Positions 18,509 to 27,788 of a stretch of 64,000 nt of DNA are shown in pieces. The notes under the pieces were generated by a model, which was not told where the DNA came from, ran no database searches, and saw only the letters and a list, made by a program, of their open reading frames with translations. The DNA is taken from NCBI GenBank assembly GCA_963764565.1, contig CAVXTD010000027.1:62001-126000 (forward strand), in the 5' to 3' direction. Within the stretch, counting starts at the first letter, position 1. Each line of letters begins with the position of its first letter. The position numbers and the translations under genes were made by a program. The stretch comes from DATBLE01 sp963764565 (GTDB taxonomy: Bacteria; Actinomycetota; Thermoleophilia; Gaiellales; Gaiellaceae).

Positions 18509-19500
18509 AGCGCCCGGTCCGGAAGGCGTCGGCATTCGCCGCGATCCACGCAACCGTGCGCTCGAGGCCGTCGTCGAGGGACGTCGTCGGCTGCCATCCG
18601 AGCAGCTCCCGCGCAAGGTCGTTGTTCGCGATCAGGCGCTCGACCTCGCTGCCGGGCGGACGGATGCGACTCGCGTCCTCCGCGACGCGGAGCGGCTTGC
18701 CGACGATCGAGCCGATCCGCTCGATCAGATCGGCGATGCTGATCTCGTTCGAGGTTCCCAGGTTGATCGTGCGTCCGATCGCCGACGCCGACTCGGCAGC
18801 CTTGAAGAAGCCGTCGACCGTGTCGGCGACGTACGTGAAGTCACGGCGGGGGGACAGGTTGCCGAGCTTGAGGACTTCGCCCTTGAGCGCCTGGGTGATG
18901 ATCGTCGGGATGACCGCACGCGCCGACTGACGGGGCCCGTAGGTGTTGAAGGGCCGAAGGATCACGACAGGCGTCTGGTAGGAGTAGTTGAAGCTCTCGG
19001 CGAGCTTGTCGGCGCCGATCTTGCTGGCCGAGTAGGGCGACTGCCCCTGAAGGGGATGGGCCTCGTCGATCGGCGCGTACTGCGCGGTCCCGTACACCTC
19101 GCTCGACGACGTCTGGATGACGCGCTCGACGCCGGCTGTCCGGGCGGCGGTGAGGACGTTCAGCGTGCCGGTGACGTTCGTCTCCACCGTCTCGCGCGGG
19201 TGGACGTAGGAGTACGGGATCCCGATCAGGGCGCCGAGGTGGAACACGGTCTGGATGCCGGCCGTAGGCGCCGGTGACGGCGTCCGCATCGCGGAGGTCG
19301 CCCCTGACGATCTCGATCTCGGCGGCGCGCGACGGCTCGATCGCGTCCAGGAAGCCGGCCTGGGCCCTCGACGTGTAGCGGACGAAGGCACGGACGTCTG
19401 CGCCGACCTCGACCAGGCGCTCGACGAGATGGCTCCCGATGAAGCCGCCGGCGCCCGTGACGAGCACCTTCCACCCGTTCCAGTTGTGGTCGTCCGCCAT
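18498..19500 (-). CDS. LegB-like NDP-sugar 4,6-dehydratase (SDR); one frameshift
   Basis: ATG 19500 begins MADDHNWNGWKVLVTGAGG, giving the TGxxGxxG motif and GADVRAFVRYTSRAQAGFLD. A frameshift near 19260 separates this from the rest (FHLGALIGIPYSYVHP, SSSEVYGTAQYAPIDEAHP, YSASKIGADKLAESF, RPFNTYGPRQSARAVIP), ending at 18498. The TSSSEVYGT and YSASK motifs give the catalytic Ser/Tyr/Lys, and the FNTYGPRQSARAVIPTII block is characteristic of LegB-type dehydratases. In nonulosonate pathways LegB works with a nucleotidyltransferase; no NeuB-like synthase is visible here, so the product is more likely a 6-deoxy/4-keto hexose. First gene of the minus-strand sugar operon. Confidence 0.8.
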
Positions 19501-19836
19501 GTTGGGAATCAGAGGCTGCCCGGAAGCGGTGCCTGGCGCTCCGTGCTGAACACTAGGCGAGCTTCCGGAGGTCGAGCACTGGTCAGGAGCCCAGCATTGG
19601 CCGCGACAGCGGTGGGGCGCGCCGAGCGGCCGACGGGCGGCTCGAAGCGCGGGCAGACGGGGAGGCGGCGGATCGCACGCGTCGAAGCTCACGAGATGCG
19701 GTTCGAGGAGAGCGTGCGCCGACGTCAGAACGCCTGTGGTCCGCCGTTGCCGAGACGACTCGACCTTCAGAACAACCGGTCTAGCCTTCGGGGCTGTGAG
19801 CGGGTGCGGGGGCGACCCTAGCATCGCGTAGCAGCC
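19501..19836. other. 336-bp divergent intergenic region
   Basis: Lies between the minus-strand sugar operon and the plus-strand methyltransferase, so it should hold both promoters. I see no convincing gene. An 8-bp inverted repeat CCGGAAGC (19520-19527) / GCTTCCGG (19561-19568), 33 bases apart and close to the LegB-like start, could be an operator half-site pair, but the evidence is only the match itself. No recognisable -10/-35 pair stands out. Confidence 0.3.
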
Positions 19837-20552
19837 GTGGATCTCCGTGATTACTACGACAATCACTGGACGCACGTCCCGGAGGGCGGCGTCGATTACT
19901 CGCGGCTGCAGTTCGTGCTCGACGCGCTCGAGCCGGGGGAGAGAGTGCTCGACTCGGGCTGCGGGCCCGGCTTCCTGGCCGCACTGCTCGCGGACGCGGC
20001 ATGGAGGTGGTCTGTACCGACGTCTCTGCGGTCGGCCCCGAGCGGACGCGCGCCCGCGGGATCGAGGCGCAGCAGGTCGATCTCGACACCGATCCGCTCC
20101 CGTTCAACGACGGGGAGTTCGACGCGGTGATCGCGAACTCGAACCTGGAGCATCTGTTCTTCACCCATCGCCATATCGCCGAGCTCGTGCGTTGTGTACG
20201 CCCGGGCGGCAAGTTCATCTGGCTCGTCCCGAACATCGGCCATTGGCGCTACCGGCTGTGGCTTCTCTTCGGGCGCTTTCCGTACATCCCGAACAGCCCG
20301 ACCGACGAGTACCACATCCGCTATATGACCGCGTACGAGGCGCGCAAGCTGCTCCGAGCAGGCCGGGCTCTCGAAGATCAGGCTGCGCGGCCACGCAGGC
20401 ACGTTCGTGCGCGTCCTCTATCCGAGGTGGCTCGTCAACCGTGTGACCAAGCCGCTACTTCGATCCTGTCTACGAGCCTGCTGGTGCGCGCGAGACCGTC
20501 GCTGTTTGCCCGCTATCTCTGCTTCTACACCGTGAAGGGGGCGATCCAATGA
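19837..20552 (+). CDS. Class I SAM-dependent methyltransferase; two or more frameshifts
   Basis: GTG 19837 starts DLRDYYDNHWTHVPEGG; the SAM-binding motif I is VLDSGCGPGFLAALL. The frame breaks near 19998 and continues as EVVCTDVSAVG and DPLPFNDGEFDAVIANSNLEH (motif II/post-II region), then RPGGKFIWLVPNIGHW. It is disturbed again near 20355 (KIRLRGHAGTFVRVLYPRW appears in another frame) before ending ARYLCFYTVKGAIQ at 20552. The stop overlaps the following radical SAM start as ATGA, so the two are probably translated together. Likely a sugar or lipid-linked oligosaccharide methyltransferase (Methyltransf_11 type). Confidence 0.7.
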
Positions 20553-21676
20553 AGGTGGAGACGCTGACGAGTCCGAGGCGTTTGAAGCGTCGCTTGCGTC
20601 AGAAGTCGAATATGGCTGCGAAGTTTTTGTCGTATGAGTTGGAGTTGGAGCAGGCGCCGACGTTTCCGGATCGGGTGTATGTGGAGTCGACGAACGTGTG
20701 CAATTTCGATTGCATTATGTGCCCGACGGGGATGCATATTGATACGCGGCCGAAGGGGTACATGGAGTGGGAGTTGTATACGGCGATCATTGACGAGATT
20801 GCGCCGTGGGCGGAGGCGGTGTTTTTGCATTCGTGGGGTGAGCCGTTGTTGCATAAGCGGATCATTGAGATGATTCGGTATGCGAAGGAGCGGGACGTTT
20901 GGGTGGAGACCTCGACGAACGCGACGCTGTTGAGCGAGGAGGTCGGGCGGCAGCTGATCGACGCCGGGCTCGATCGGGTGTATCTGAGCATGGACGGGTT
21001 GACGAAGGAGACGTACGAGAAGGTGCGGGTGAAGGGCCATTACGAGACTGTGCTCGGGAACATCGAGCGGTTTCTCGATCTGAAGCACGAGCTCGGCTCG
21101 CCGCTGGAGGCGGATATCCAGATCGTCCGGCTGTCGGAGACCGACGCGGAGGTGGAGGAATTCGTCAGGCGCTGGCAGTCGAGCCGCGCCGACCTGATCA
21201 ACATCAAGGAGCTGGACACCTGGGGGGGCCAGATCGATCAGGTGAACGCGCTCGCCGCCGACGAGGAGCAGGTCGACACGAGCGTCAATCTGATCGGAAG
21301 CCGTGCCCGAACCTCTGGTACCACTGCCATATCCACTGGGACGGCGTGCTCGTCTCGTGCTCGCGCGACTACGACGCGGTCACGCCGCTCGGCAACGTCA
21401 GCAACGGCGGCGTGCTGAAGACCTGGCATGGGGCGCGCATGCGGATGATGCGGCAATGGCACGCGACCGGGAACTTCTGCGCCGAGCAGTGCGTCAAATG
21501 CACGGAATGGGCGTGGTGGACGCCGGAGCCGTTCAGCGGCGGCGGCACCGGCGGCAACGCGAAGAAGGTCGAGACCGACGAGCCCGCCGCGGGCGCCGCG
21601 GGCAACGAATCGAAGCCGCTCCCGCTGATCCGGAGAGCAGGCCGGCGACTGCGGCTCCTGCGCAGACGAGTCCTAC
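20549..21676 (+). CDS. Radical SAM/SPASM-type protein, copy B; frameshifts near 21291 and 21640
   Basis: Near-duplicate of the gene at 13485. ATG 20549 sits in the ATGA overlap with the methyltransferase. CNFDCIMC supplies the radical SAM cysteines. The region disrupted in copy A is intact here (ATLLSEEVGRQLIDAGLDR). One base is missing near 21291 (caatctgatcgg versus caatctcgatcgg), after which the frame continues as RKPCPNLWYHCHIHWDGV and CAEQCVKC. Another indel near 21640 hides the DCGSCADES tail. The stop codon seen in copy A (taa) is replaced by tac, so the exact end is uncertain. Third-base choice is G/T-only at the 5' end but becomes C-rich in the second half, unlike copy A. Confidence 0.7.
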
Positions 21677-21683
21677 GCCGACG

Positions 21684-22726
21684 ATGGCCGTCGAGAGCGC
21701 CGCCCCCGCCGAAGCACCCAGCCGGCAGACCGCCGCGGCGTCGTCGCTGCGGGTCGCCTGGCTCGGGCCGCAGCCGGACTGGTTGCAGACAGACGGCGCC
21801 GCCGAGGCGCTCGCCGGCGTCGAGTTGACACGGCGAGCCCGACACCGCCGATGTCGTCCATCTCGTCGGCGCCGACTGCCTCCGCGAGCTGCGCCGCCGC
21901 CGCCTCGCGCGCGCAGGGTCGTTCTCGACCTGAGCGGCGAAGAACGAGCGCCTCGGCCCGCTCACCCGCCGCCGCGCCGAGACCGCCGACACGATCGTGG
22001 TCGGCTCCCTGAGCGAGCTACGCCGCTTCCGCGCCCGCTACCCCCGCCCTGGCGGCGCGCACCGTGCTCGTCCAGCCCCCGCTCGACCTCGAAACCCACG
22101 CGCCGCTGGAAACGCTGCAGCAGCGCCTCGACGCCCAGATCAAACGCTTCCGCCGCTTCCACCGAATCAGCGGACCGACCCTGCTGTTCGCCGGCCCATA
22201 CACGAAAACAGGCGGACTCGACATCGCCCTCGAGACCGCCTACGCGCTACGCGAGCGCATACCCGAGCTCCGCTTCGCCGCCATCCCGGACGGGCCGATC
22301 GACCGCCGCCACCTCGACCAGGGCGAGCGCAAAGCACTCGCCTACGGACACCGCTGCGTGATCGAATGGGAAACCCAACCAGACGAGATCCCCCTCTGGT
22401 ACGCCGTCGCAACCGTCGTCTGCCTCCCCGCCACCCAACCACTCCAAACACGCGCACCCCAACACGCAGCCGCAGCCGCACGCCCCTTCATCGGCAGCGA
22501 ACTCGAACCCCTCAGCGACGAAATCCTCGACGGACAAACCGGATTCCTCACCCCCCCAGGCGACACCAACACCTTCGCCGCCGCCACCGAAGCACTCCTC
22601 GGCGACCCAGACGAAGCCACCCGACTCGGCACAACCGCACGCAAACACGCAGAACACCACCTCAACCCAACAACCACCGCACAAAAACTCCACCACCTCT
22701 GGACCAATGCAAACAACCCCACATGA
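21684..22726 (+). CDS. Glycosyltransferase (GT4/GT-B type), copy B; about four frameshifts
   Basis: Counterpart of 14615-15653. LRVAWLGPQPDWLQTDG opens the protein; the frame shifts at the same place as in copy A (ttgacaCggcgag), then again near 21912 (an extra GC), 21941 (gaaGaacgag) and 22046 (five C instead of four). From LVQPPLDLETHAPLETL to the stop it is intact and nearly identical to copy A, including FAGPYTKTGGLDIAL and DGQTGFLTPPGD. Codons near the 3' end use only A or C at the third position. The last 20 bases overlap the start of the next gene. Confidence 0.65.
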
Positions 22727-23719
22727 CCCACCCACAACCACCGCACACACCGGAACACCGGTTCCGCTTGGCCACACGCTGCGCCCGATCGTCTTCGGCG
22801 GGGGCACACGCACGCCCAACGTATTCGCATCGGACTCCGAGCGTCCGCCGGAGCTCGTCCTGGGCGTGCACGGGCTGAGCGGACGCCTGGTCGGCTACAT
22901 CGCGATCGACCAAACCCGGCCCGGAGGCACGTGGGGCGGCATGACCATCAGCCACGAGCTCTCGCTCGCCGACGCCCTTGTGCTGGCAAGCCGCACTGCG
23001 GTCGCACTCCAGCTGTTCGGCATCCCACGGAGTGCGCACCACTGTCTGATCGTCGTCGAACCCAAAGCGGGAACTCGCGAGCGCCGCGCACAGGCGCGCG
23101 AGTATGTCGACGCCCTGAGACCGATCGTCAAGGCGGGAATGTGCACGATCGTCTACACGAACGACGGGGGACAGTGGAGCCGCTCCTCGCCCGGCAGGCC
23201 TTGGCGACTTCACTTCGTGCAGCGACTTTCGCGGCGCTCGAGCATCTGGACATCGATCGGTCGAGCGCGACGGTCGCCGCCTACCGGCCGACGCAGTTGA
23301 CCCGCGACGCGGTCGCGGGTCTGGTCGCCCACGGCCTTCGCCTCGTCGCGGAAGGAGACGCCGCCTGGACGGCAGGAGCGGATGTCGTGGTGGTCGGCGG
23401 ACAGATCTGCTCGTTCGACAGCGATGAAGCGCGTGCGCTGCGTGCCAAGATCGTCGTCGCCCTGGGTGCGAGCACGGTTCCTCCAGCCGTCGTGAAGATC
23501 TTCCACGAGCGCGGTGTTCCGTTCGTGCCCGGAGCGCTCGCCGCGGGCGGCCTCTTCGTCGCGCTCGATCTCAAAGCCCGGGGAGTCGGAGATCGCAGGG
23601 CGCTTGCGAGCGACTTCGAAGCGGTACACGCGCAAACCGCGAGCCTGCTCGGCAGAGCGGCAGCCGCCGGCAAGCCGCTCGCGGGAGTCGTCCGCACCGC
23701 GACGAGGAGGCCGGTCTGA
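22707..23719 (+). CDS. Glu/Leu/Phe/Val dehydrogenase-like protein, probable pseudoenzyme; one frameshift
   Basis: ATG 22707 overlaps the GT copy B stop. The fold follows leucine/glutamate dehydrogenases: the dimerisation domain (IDQTRPGGTWGGMTISHEL, ADALVLASRTAVALQLFG), then YTNDGGTVEPLLA, matching the family's AEDVGTTVEDM region after a frameshift near 23170. The C-terminal part LRAKIVVALGASTVP..., then ERGVPFVPGALAAGGLFV, matches the family's 'GSADNQL ... YAPDYVINAGGVI' block. The catalytic-lysine motifs (TYK and GGGK) are replaced by AVALQ and SAHH, and no GxGxxG NAD loop is seen, so dehydrogenase activity is unlikely. Role unknown; its place next to the radical SAM/GT cassette suggests a linked function. 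The family assignment is mine by eye. Confidence 0.5.
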
Positions 23720-23808
23720 GGGCTGCGGAGAGGTTCGGGGGCAGCGAGAGCACAGTCGAGGCACCGCAACCCCTTCGGACTCCGGCAGGCGCGAAGCAGA
23801 ACGGTCGC

Positions 23809-25010
23809 ATGCGAGTCCTGGTTGCCGCCGGCGGGTGGTTCCCCGACGCGAAGGGCGGCAACGCTCGCGTGACGACCGCCACCGCACGTGGCCTCGCCGA
23901 GCTCGGGCACGACGTCACGGTGCTCGCGCCCGAGGCTGCCGGGCTGCCGACCTGCCTCACCGAAGGCTCGCTCACGATCCGGCGATCGCTCCCGCGGGGA
24001 CGGCTGCCCAGCACGTTCACGGATTTCGCAGCCGCCCGCGCCTACGGTCGCCGCCTCGGCGCCGATGTCGACGTGATCTTGGCGCACGCGGAGTCGGCCA
24101 CGTGCGGGTTGCTGTCTGCCCACGTCGACGCGCCGGTCGTCTTCGTCTACCACGGTGTCGGCCTGCTCCGAGAGTTCCAGTTCGAGCGAGCGCACCTGCC
24201 CCCGGGACCGAGGCGCTCGACCGCGCGCGCCCTCGATCCGTTCCTCGGACACTTCGAGCGAGCAACCATCGCGCGGGCACAGCTCGTCCTCGTGCTCAGC
24301 GAATACAGCCGCTCGGTTCTCCTCGAGGACTACCCGGACGCGGCCGCCAAGATCCGGGCCGTGCGCGGGGGAATGAACCAGGTCGACTTCTCGCCGGGCG
24401 ACGGCGTGCCGGCTGCGCGTGCACGACTGGGCGTGCAGCCAGGAGGCGCCGCTGCTCCTGACCGTGCGGCGGCTGGAGCCGCGCATGGGACTCGAGAACC
24501 TTCTCCGCGCCATGCCCGTGCTCGACACCCCCGGCGCCCGCCTGTACATCGTCGGCGGCGGCTCGCTCGACGGTAGCCTGCGCGCCCTCGCGCGCGAGCT
24601 CGGGCTGGAGGAACGAGTCTTCTTCCTCGGCCAGATCGGCGACGGCGAGCTCGCGGACTGGTACCGGGCAGCCGATCTCTTCGTCTTGCCGACGGTCGCG
24701 TACGAGGGCTTCGGGATGGTGACGGTCGAAGCGCTGGCGAGCGGAACGCCGGTTGTCGGCACGCCCGTGGGCGCGACACCCGAGCTGCTTCGACCGCTCG
24801 AGCCTCGGCTGGTCGCAAGCGGGACCGATCCGGAGTCTCTTGCGGCGGCGATCGCCGAGGGCTTGTCGCTCTCGACGGACGCCTTCAGAGACCGCTGCCG
24901 GAGCATACGCTCGCGACCACTTCGGCTGGGACCGCATCATCGGCGCCTGGGAGAGTGCGCTGCTGGAGGCACCGGAGCTCGGCCGGGAGCCGCGGACGCT
25001 CGCAGGCTGA
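23809..25010 (+). CDS. Glycosyltransferase family 4; two frameshifts
   Basis: ATG 23809, MRVLVAAGGWFPDAKGGNAR (GT4 N-terminal Gly-rich loop). VDVILAHAESATCG, APVVFVYHGVGLLREFQFER and LVLVLSEYSRSVLLEDYP complete the acceptor domain. The frame breaks near 24435, resumes with EAPLLLTVRRLEPRMGLENL, WYRAADLFVLPTVAYEGFGM, VTVEALASGTPVVGTPVGATPE (EALA.G.PVV donor motif), and breaks near 24897 before AYARDHFGWDRIIGAWES, ending at 25010. Strikingly similar to the GT4 at 30276-31488, so a paralogue. About 400 residues when joined. Ends 31 bases before the convergent methyltransferase stop. Confidence 0.8.
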
Positions 25011-25041
25011 CTGGGCCGGAGTCGCCGCGGACGCTGCGGGA

Positions 25042-25690
25042 TCAGCGGCCGACGTAGACCGAGATGCGGCTCTCTCGCGGCATGCCGCGTGAGCGCCGCT
25101 CGAGCTGGAAGCGACCGCTGGCAAGGACGGCTGCTTCGCAGGCACGAGGGCCGGCGAGCTTCGTGTTCGGGTTGGCGTAGATCAGCCGGAAGCGGGCGAG
25201 AGCGGCGGTCGAGCGACTCGACGATGTTCTCGAGCACGCGCTCGAACGTCGCGCCGTTGAACGGGTTGTAGAAATACGCGTAGGTCGCGTCGTCCGGCAC
25301 CCGGAACGCGACCGCGTCGCAGGTGACGATCTCGACGTTCTTGCAGCGAAGCTTGTGACGAACACGCTCGAGGTTCAGCATTCCGATCGCGGTCAGCTCC
25401 GGCGAGATCTCGACGCCGATGATCCGGCCGAAGCCGTAGCGGCGAGCGACGGTGTAGACGACCCTTCCCTTGCCCGCGCCGAAGTCGACGAAGACGTCGT
25501 CGGAGGTGATGGGGGCGCCCCACAGGCCGCGGATGGGCCAGAACCACCCGGAGGCGCGATACTCGGTTCGCTCCGGCGCCGCCAGCCCGAACTCGTCGAG
25601 GTAGGTCACACCGTAGGTATCGACTCCCTCGGGCTCGAAGACGGTGCGAGCGGTCTTGGCCTTCAGCCGAGCGAGCGTACGTCGAATCAC
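25042..25690 (-). CDS. Class I SAM methyltransferase; one frameshift
   Basis: The GTG at 25690 overlaps a TGA (GTGA) that would end the upstream transferase gene. After a short basic leader (RRTLARLKAKTARTVFEPEG) comes VFVDFGAGKGRVVYTVARRYG, a clear SAM-binding motif I, then GVEISPELTAIGMLNLER, VTCDAVAFRVPDDATYAYF and YNPFNGATFERVLENI. The frame breaks near 25200 and ends ANPNTKLAGPRACEAAVL... to the TGA at 25042-25044. The 'FVDFGAGKGR..E' pattern is shared with small methyltransferases beside FemAB/GNAT genes in glycan loci. Substrate unknown. About 215 residues. Confidence 0.7.
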
Positions 25691-26621
25691 AGAGGCCCCG
25701 GCTCGAGCGCTCGAGGAGCCGGCGCCTGCGGCCACCGTCTCGAGCGCGGCAGCGGAACGGTTCGCAGTCGAATCGGGCGATCCGGGGGCGTTCTCCGTCG
25801 GACGGCACGAGCCACGGCGTCCGCGCGCGACGAGGAATTCGAGCTTCCTGGCGGCTCCTCCGAATCGAGACGCGGCTCTGAGCGCGGCGCGGAGCAGGGG
25901 ATTGCGCGCGAGGCGCACGATGTCCTCGACCACGAGCTCGCCTCCGAACGATCGCTTGAACATGCCGATGCCGTGCAAGGGATGGCTCGGGTCGAGCACG
26001 ATCCCGCCGAAGTCGTAGATCGGAATGCCGGCTTGCTTGTAATGGCGGATCTCGTACCAGTGCAGGAGCCGGTTCACCGGTCCGACCTCGTCACTCAGAG
26101 CGCGACGCTCGACGGTCGACGGTCGCACTCATCAGGAGTTGCGCCCGCTTCGACCGATCGATCGCGAGGACGTGGGTCGCGACGACCTCGCCCGTCGACG
26201 CCGAGCGACGAAGAGGTCGCAGTAGCCGAGCAGCTCGGACCACTCGGTCGGCGGAGATCGGGGCTTCGGTAGCCCTGCCGCCGATCGACTCGTTGATGAG
26301 CTGCAGCGCCTGCTCCTGATGCTCGCCGATCGTCAGCTCCGGCTCAAGCTTCTCCGCCCTGCCGGATCCTCCGCCGGCGGGCAAGGGCGTTGAGCCCGCT
26401 CCAGAGATCCTCCTCGCTCTCCGAGAGGTCGATGAGGAGGGTGAGGAACGGGCTGGTGTGGAACGTCCACCGGCGAAGGGCGGCGGTGACCTCGGGTTGG
26501 CACTGGACCACGGTGACGACCGGAGCCGAATGAAGCGCGGCACGACCTCGTCCGCCGTCTCCGGCCACCAGCACCGGGCGGTCCGCAGAAGCGGAGAATG
26601 CCGCTTTGTCGTTACGAGCAT
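25687..26621 (-). CDS. FemAB/GNAT-like acyl- or aminoacyl-transferase; several frameshifts
   Basis: ATG 26621; the reading moves through three frames: AFSASADRPVLVAGDGG / VVTVVQCQPEVTAALRRWTF, FLTLLIDLSESEEDLWSGLNA, then AEKLEPELTIGEHQEQALQL, and finally VNRLLHWYEIRHYKQAGIPIYDFGGI with GIGMFKRSFGGELV. The order 'LxxDLSxSEEDLWxxL', 'RKAEK', then 'H.YEIRHYK..GIPIYDFGG ... FK..FGGE' is the layout of FemAB-type peptidoglycan/glycan peptidyltransferases. The stop is taken as TGA 25687-25689, overlapping the methyltransferase GTG; as sequenced, the frame reads through into it because of an indel. It probably attaches an amino acid or acyl group to the glycan. Confidence 0.55.
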
Positions 26622-26718
26622 GTGGGTGGCATCAGCCGAATCGAGCTTCCTTCGATACCCTGCCGCGATGGCGTAACGGGCGGCCTAGCCGTAGGACGGG
26701 TCGCGCCGCGACTATCGC

Positions 26719-27466
26719 CTACACCAACCCACGTTGTTCCGCCCGTCGCCACTGAACGAGCAGCTCGCGAAGCGCGGCGCCCGCGTCGCCGCCTTCGTGC
26801 TCCAGAGTGACGACTCCGTCGAACGAAGCGGCTGCGAGTGCGCTCCGTACACCGCTCACCGAGAGCGCGCCGCTGCCGGGAAAGGCCGGATGCGGGCGAG
26901 CCAGGAGCCGGCGTCGCAGGCGGCGGCCGAGGATCCGGGTGGGAAGCGAAGGAAGAGCGGCGTCCTTGAGGTGGACGTGCCGGATGCGGCCGCCGAGCGT
27001 CGCGACGAAGTCCTCGGGGCGTACGCCGGCGAGAATCGCGTGGCCCGTGTCGAGGCAGGCGGCGAGGGAGTCGTGCGCCTGAAGCCCGGCCTCGACCGCA
27101 CGCGGGCGGTCGAAGGGCTGATCCCAGTGGTTCTCGATGCAGAGCGTGACGCCCTCCGGCACGAGCGAGGCAACCTCGTCCAGGACTGCCGGCGAGGCGC
27201 AGGCGACGACGATCGGCGCACCGAGTGCGTTCGCCAGGCCAAACGCGCGGGCGGCGGTCGGATCGCCCGGCACATAGAAGCCCCCGGCGCCGACGGCGAC
27301 GGCTGTCGAGCCTTCGCGCCGCGAGTTCCCGGACGACCTCGTCGAAGCTGCCCTGCACATGCCCGAGCCAGATCTCGACCAGGTCGAAGCCCAGTCGCTT
27401 CAGCTCGTCGAGCGCCTCGTCCAGGCTTCGTTCCCGAAACGCGTAGGTATGCCCGGCAACCCGCAC
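26719..27466 (-). CDS. Sugar phosphate isomerase/epimerase-like TIM barrel (xylose isomerase-like); one frameshift
   Basis: GTG 27466 begins RVAGHTYAFRERSLDEALD, then LGFDLVEIWLGH, as in AP-endonuclease-2/xylose-isomerase-like barrels. The frame breaks near 27305, then VPEGVTLCIENHWDQPFD, LAACLDTGHAILAGVRPEDF, IRHVHLKDA and GVVTLEHEGGDAG give the family's metal-binding E, D/H, H and E positions on successive strands. About 249 residues. Such enzymes isomerise or epimerise free or phosphorylated sugars and inositols. It begins 3 bases after a small ORF that may be its translational partner. Confidence 0.7.
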
Positions 27467-27469
27467 CGG

Positions 27470-27622
27470 TCAATCGCGCGGCTTCCGCTCCGTCTTCCCG
27501 CGGCGGTACCGCCCTCGTCCCAGGACGCGCGCCCCGCCCCGGGCGAGCGCCTTGAGCAGAACGGTGGCGATCCGCTCGATCATGCGATCGAGCCATTCGA
27601 GCACTTTCAGAATCACCTTCAT
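27470..27622 (-). CDS. Small basic amphipathic protein, function unknown
   Basis: A 50-residue reading frame, MKVILKVLEWLDRMIERIAT then a basic C-terminus (RGRYRRGKTERKPRD). Its stop lies 3 bases before the GTG of the isomerase-like gene, the tight spacing seen between real genes elsewhere in the window. The first 25 residues form a possible amphipathic helix. A longer in-frame start at 27730 exists but would take up most of the gap to the divergent gene. It could be a leader ORF or chance; nothing identifies a function. Confidence 0.35.
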   Translation of the reverse strand: MKVILKVLEWLDRMIERIATVLLKALARGGARVLGRGRYRRGKTERKPRD

Positions 27623-27788
27623 CTCGCGGCCTGCCCTCCAGGGCGGATTGTCCGGAAGCTCAGCGAGTGTAGCGACGAACCGTGATTCCGAACAAAGCTC
27701 CGAGCGGCGCAATCCTCGACAAGCAGGCAATGCCTGTCTAGCTCATTGTCCTACACCTGCGGGTCACGTCCGGCCTACCATCCGGCCA

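Larger units (their letters stand above)
20549..22762 (+). repeat. Direct repeat copy B (radical SAM + GT cassette)
   Basis: Partner of 13485-15689, 7.06-7.07 kb downstream in the same orientation. Homology ends at 22762, inside the following gene, whereas copy A is followed by unrelated sequence. Copy B therefore appears to retain the original downstream context. Recombination between the copies would delete or invert nothing essential in orientation but would excise the whole minus-strand NDP-sugar operon. Confidence 0.85.

Noticed and set aside
21640..21700. Radical SAM-GT fusion protein in copy B (stop codon lost)
   Set aside because: Adjacent indels and the intact stop in copy A make a sequence error or mutation more likely than a designed fusion.
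13485..22762. Composite transposon bounded by the duplicated cassette
   Set aside because: No transposase, terminal inverted repeats or target-site duplications were found at the cassette ends.
23210..24906. 541-codon minus-strand frame opposite the GT4 at 23,809
   Set aside because: Antisense to the dehydrogenase-like and GT4 genes and rich in Arg/Ser/Pro with no family motif.
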